DNA of 64,000 nucleotides from Jiangella muralis (lineage in GTDB: Bacteria; Actinomycetota; Actinomycetes; Jiangellales; Jiangellaceae). Where the stretch lies: positions 38,166 to 102,165 of the forward strand of contig NZ_KQ434751.1 in the NCBI RefSeq assembly GCF_001270745.1, written 5' to 3'. How positions within the stretch are numbered: the stretch's first letter is position 1; each line of letters starts with the position of its first letter. The translations under genes and the position numbers were made by a program. Shown one piece after another: positions 61,766-64,000 of this stretch. The notes under the pieces are model-generated. The model was not told where the DNA came from. It searched no databases and saw only the letters and a list, made by a program, of their open reading frames with translations.

Positions 61766-63208
61766 ATGGCTGGAACGGCACAGATCGGCGTCACCGGGCT
61801 CGCGGTCATGGGCCGCAACCTCGCGCGCAACTTCGCCCGGCACGGGTACACCGTCGCGCTGCACAACCGCACGGCGAGCCGCACCCGCGACCTCGTCGAG
61901 CGGTTCGGCGACGAGGGCACGTTCGTCCCGGCCGAGACCGCCGCGGAGTTCGTCGCCGCGCTGGAGCGGCCGCGCCGGCTGGTCGTCATGGTGAAGGCGG
62001 GCGCCCCGACCGACGCCGTCATCGACGAGTTCGCGCCGCTGCTCGAGCCCGGCGACATGATCATCGACGGCGGCAACGCGCACTTCGCCGACACCCGGCG
62101 ACGCGAGGCGGCGCTGCGCGAGCGCGGGCTGCACTTCGTCGGCACCGGCATCTCCGGCGGCGAGGAGGGCGCGCTGAACGGGCCGAGCATCATGCCCGGC
62201 GGATCGGCCGAGTCGTACGCGTCACTCGGCCCCATGCTGGAGAACATCTCCGCGAAGGCCGCCGACGGATCGCCGTGCTGCACGCACATCGGGGCCGACG
62301 GCGCCGGGCACTTCGTCAAGATGGTGCACAACGGCATCGAGTACGCCGACATGCAGCTCATCGCCGAGGCGTACGACCTGCTCCGGCACGCCGCCGGGTA
62401 CGAGCCGGCCCGCATCGCCGAGGTGTTCCGCGGCTGGAACGCCGGCCGCCTCGACTCCTACCTGATCGAGATCACCGCCGAGGTGCTCGCCCACGTCGAC
62501 GCCGCCACCGGGAAGCCGTTCGTCGACGTCGTCCTCGACCAGGCCGAGCAGAAGGGCACCGGACGCTGGACGGTGCAGATCGCGCTCGACCTCGGCGTCC
62601 CGGTCAGTGGCATCGCCGAAGCGGTGTTCGCCCGGTCGCTGTCCGGGCACGCCGATCTCCGCGCCGTCGGCCGCGGGCTGGCCGGGCCGGCCCCGTCGCC
62701 GCTGCCCGCCGACCAGGCCGCGGCGTTCGCCGCGCAGGTCGAGGAGGCGCTGTACGCGTCGAAGCTGGTGTCGTACACGCAGGGCTTCCACCAGCTGCAG
62801 GCGGCAGGTGCGGAGTACTCGTGGACGCTGGACCTCGGCGCCATCGCCGGTATCTGGCGCGGCGGCTGCATCATCCGGGCGGCGTTCCTCGACCGCATCA
62901 CCGCGGCGTACGCGAAGGATCCGGCGCTGCCCAGCCTGCTCGCCGACGAGGGGTTCGCGGCCGAGCTGGGCGCGGCGCAGGACGCGTGGCGGACGGTGGT
63001 CGCCACGGCGACGCGCCTCGGCATCCCGGCGCCCGGTTTCGCGACCGCGCTGGCCTACTACGACGCGCTGCGGGCGCCGCGGCTGCCGGCGGCGCTGACC
63101 CAGGGCCAGCGCGACTTCTTCGGCGCCCACACCTACCACCGCGTCGACCGCGACGGCGTCTTCCACACGCCGTGGTCGGACGACCGCGTGGAGGAGCAGC
63201 AGAGCTGA
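61766..63208 (+). CDS. gnd: 6-phosphogluconate dehydrogenase (decarboxylating)
   Basis: 480 residues, the long NADP-type form. VTGLAVMGRNLARNFARHGY is the coenzyme-binding start, GTGISGGEEGALNGPSIMPG the substrate loop, and HFVKMVHNGIEYADMQLIAE carries the catalytic Lys and His-Asn. The C-terminal residues include TYHRVDRDG. It yields ribulose 5-phosphate and NADPH in the pentose phosphate pathway. ATG 61766 has AGGAGCAGG upstream. The kinase gene starts two bases after its stop. Confidence 0.97.
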   Translation: MAGTAQIGVTGLAVMGRNLARNFARHGYTVALHNRTASRTRDLVERFGDEGTFVPAETAAEFVAALERPRRLVVMVKAGAPTDAVIDEFAPLLEPGDMIIDGGNAHFADTRRREAALRERGLHFVGTGISGGEEGALNGPSIMPGGSAESYASLGPMLENISAKAADGSPCCTHIGADGAGHFVKMVHNGIEYADMQLIAEAYDLLRHAAGYEPARIAEVFRGWNAGRLDSYLIEITAEVLAHVDAATGKPFVDVVLDQAEQKGTGRWTVQIALDLGVPVSGIAEAVFARSLSGHADLRAVGRGLAGPAPSPLPADQAAAFAAQVEEALYASKLVSYTQGFHQLQAAGAEYSWTLDLGAIAGIWRGGCIIRAAFLDRITAAYAKDPALPSLLADEGFAAELGAAQDAWRTVVATATRLGIPAPGFATALAYYDALRAPRLPAALTQGQRDFFGAHTYHRVDRDGVFHTPWSDDRVEEQQS

Positions 63209-63210
63209 CC

Positions 63211-64000
63211 ATGAGTGAGGTGTTCGCGGGTCGCTACGAACTGGTCGACGTGCTCGGCCGCGGCGGCATGGGTGACGTGTGGCGGGTCTGGGACCTGCGC
63301 GAACACGTCTTCCGGGCGGCGAAGCTGCAGCGCCAGTCCGACGGCGCGGCGCTGCTGCGCTTCGTCCGCGAGTCCTCCACCCGGGTCGACCACCCGCACG
63401 TCCTCACCCCGTCCAGCTGGTGGGCCGACGACGGCCGTGTGCTGTTCGTGATGCCGATCGTCGCCGGCGGGTCGGTCGCGGTGCTGCTGGCCGACCACGG
63501 CGCGCTGGGGGACTGGTGGACGGCGACGCTCGGCGGCCAGCTGCTGGCCGGGCTGGCCGCGGTGCACGAGGCGGGCCTGGTGCACCGCGACGTCAAACCG
63601 TCCAACCTGCTGCTCGAGCCGACCGGCGTCGGCGCGCCCGTACTGCGGCTGTCCGACTTCGGCATCGCCGCCCGGCTGGACGAGCCGCGGCTGACCAGCG
63701 CGGCGGAGGTCGTGCACACGCCCGGCTACTCGGCGCCCGAGGTCCGGCGCGGCGCCGATCCGGATCCGCGGCAGGACCTCTACGCCGCCGGGGTCGTGCT
63801 GATCGAACTGCGCACCGGCCGGCGCCCGGGGGAGTCGGGCGCGCCGGTGCCGGACGGGCCGCTGGCGGGGGTGATCGGCCGGCTGGTCGCCGCCGATCCG
63901 GACGACCGGTTCGCCTCGGCCGCTGAGGCGCTCGCCGCGCTGCGGGCCGTCCCGATCCCGCCGCCCCCGCCGTCGGCCGAGCCGGTGGAGGGGTTCGAGC
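63211..64000 (+). CDS. Serine/threonine protein kinase, 3' end outside window
   Basis: 263 residues visible, frame open to the window end. Hanks-type kinase: GRGGMGDVW is the glycine loop, AAKLQRQ has the ATP lysine, VHRDVKPSNLLLE the catalytic loop, LSDFGIAARL the DFG segment, HTPGYSAPEV the P+1 loop. It is compact, and a Pro-rich stretch (PIPPPPPSAEP) begins right after the kinase domain, as before a membrane anchor in actinobacterial PknB-like proteins. ATG 63211 is two bases after gnd, so co-transcription is likely. Confidence 0.93.
   Translation, partial: MSEVFAGRYELVDVLGRGGMGDVWRVWDLREHVFRAAKLQRQSDGAALLRFVRESSTRVDHPHVLTPSSWWADDGRVLFVMPIVAGGSVAVLLADHGALGDWWTATLGGQLLAGLAAVHEAGLVHRDVKPSNLLLEPTGVGAPVLRLSDFGIAARLDEPRLTSAAEVVHTPGYSAPEVRRGADPDPRQDLYAAGVVLIELRTGRRPGESGAPVPDGPLAGVIGRLVAADPDDRFASAAEALAALRAVPIPPPPPSAEPVEGFE

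Overview
The window is very GC-rich with strong GC bias at third codon positions, leaderless starts and many GTG/ATG starts overlapping the previous stop. This, with the gene order alaS-ruvX-mltG-aroE-prepilin peptidase and ECF41, SARP and WYL regulators, indicates a soil-type actinomycete. A Jiangella-like or related genus is my guess from general resemblance, not something the sequence proves.

Layout. 1-4.5 kb: a 5'-truncated ABC-F gene, a Uma2 nuclease gene, decayed second copies of both flanking a divergent cupin/TetR pair, then an Erm-type 23S rRNA methyltransferase gene behind a leader with a 20-codon ORF and stem-loops. 4.4-34.1 kb: a large accessory cluster. It holds five secreted beta-propeller paralogues, a carbohydrate-type ABC importer (lipoprotein plus two permeases, no ATPase), two parallel modules of one DegT/StrS-type aminotransferase plus a pair of amidohydrolase-fold proteins (one with its metal motif, one without), a dihydrodipicolinate-synthase-like aldolase, two NAD-dependent epimerase-like proteins, an exported YtcJ-type amidohydrolase with its own TetR, and an unusual regulator. 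An ECF41 sigma/oxidoreductase pair interrupts it at 14.6-16.8 kb. Six promoters in this cluster carry the same 14-bp dyad (consensus WCGGNCNAGGCCGN), overlapping or abutting -35 or -10 elements. The simplest reading is one regulon for import and breakdown of a complex, probably amino- or acid-substituted carbohydrate, repressed by the protein encoded at 19415-20641. Substrate and chemistry are unknown.

34.5-44.3 kb: a second DHDPS-like gene, rarA, a Gfo/Idh/MocA oxidoreductase, a hydrolase-methyltransferase pair, a SARP-hydrolase fusion, and a serine hydrolase with a two-component system whose regulator and kinase genes are linked by a 19-codon minicistron. 44.3-45.75 kb and 54.5-55.3 kb are gene-poor and each carries a large mirror-image repeat; the ~155-bp outer arm belongs to one four-copy family. 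45.8-54.5 kb: WYL regulator, VOC and YdeI-like proteins, then the conserved housekeeping run DUF948, DUF6167-like, alaS, ruvX, mltG, aroE and an A24 prepilin peptidase. 55.3-64 kb: HAD phosphatase, polysaccharide deacetylase, a binding-domain/VWA protein, DUF1918, a DrrAB-type exporter with divergent TetR, gnd, and a serine/threonine kinase running off the end.

No tRNA, rRNA, CRISPR array, prophage or recognisable transposase was seen.
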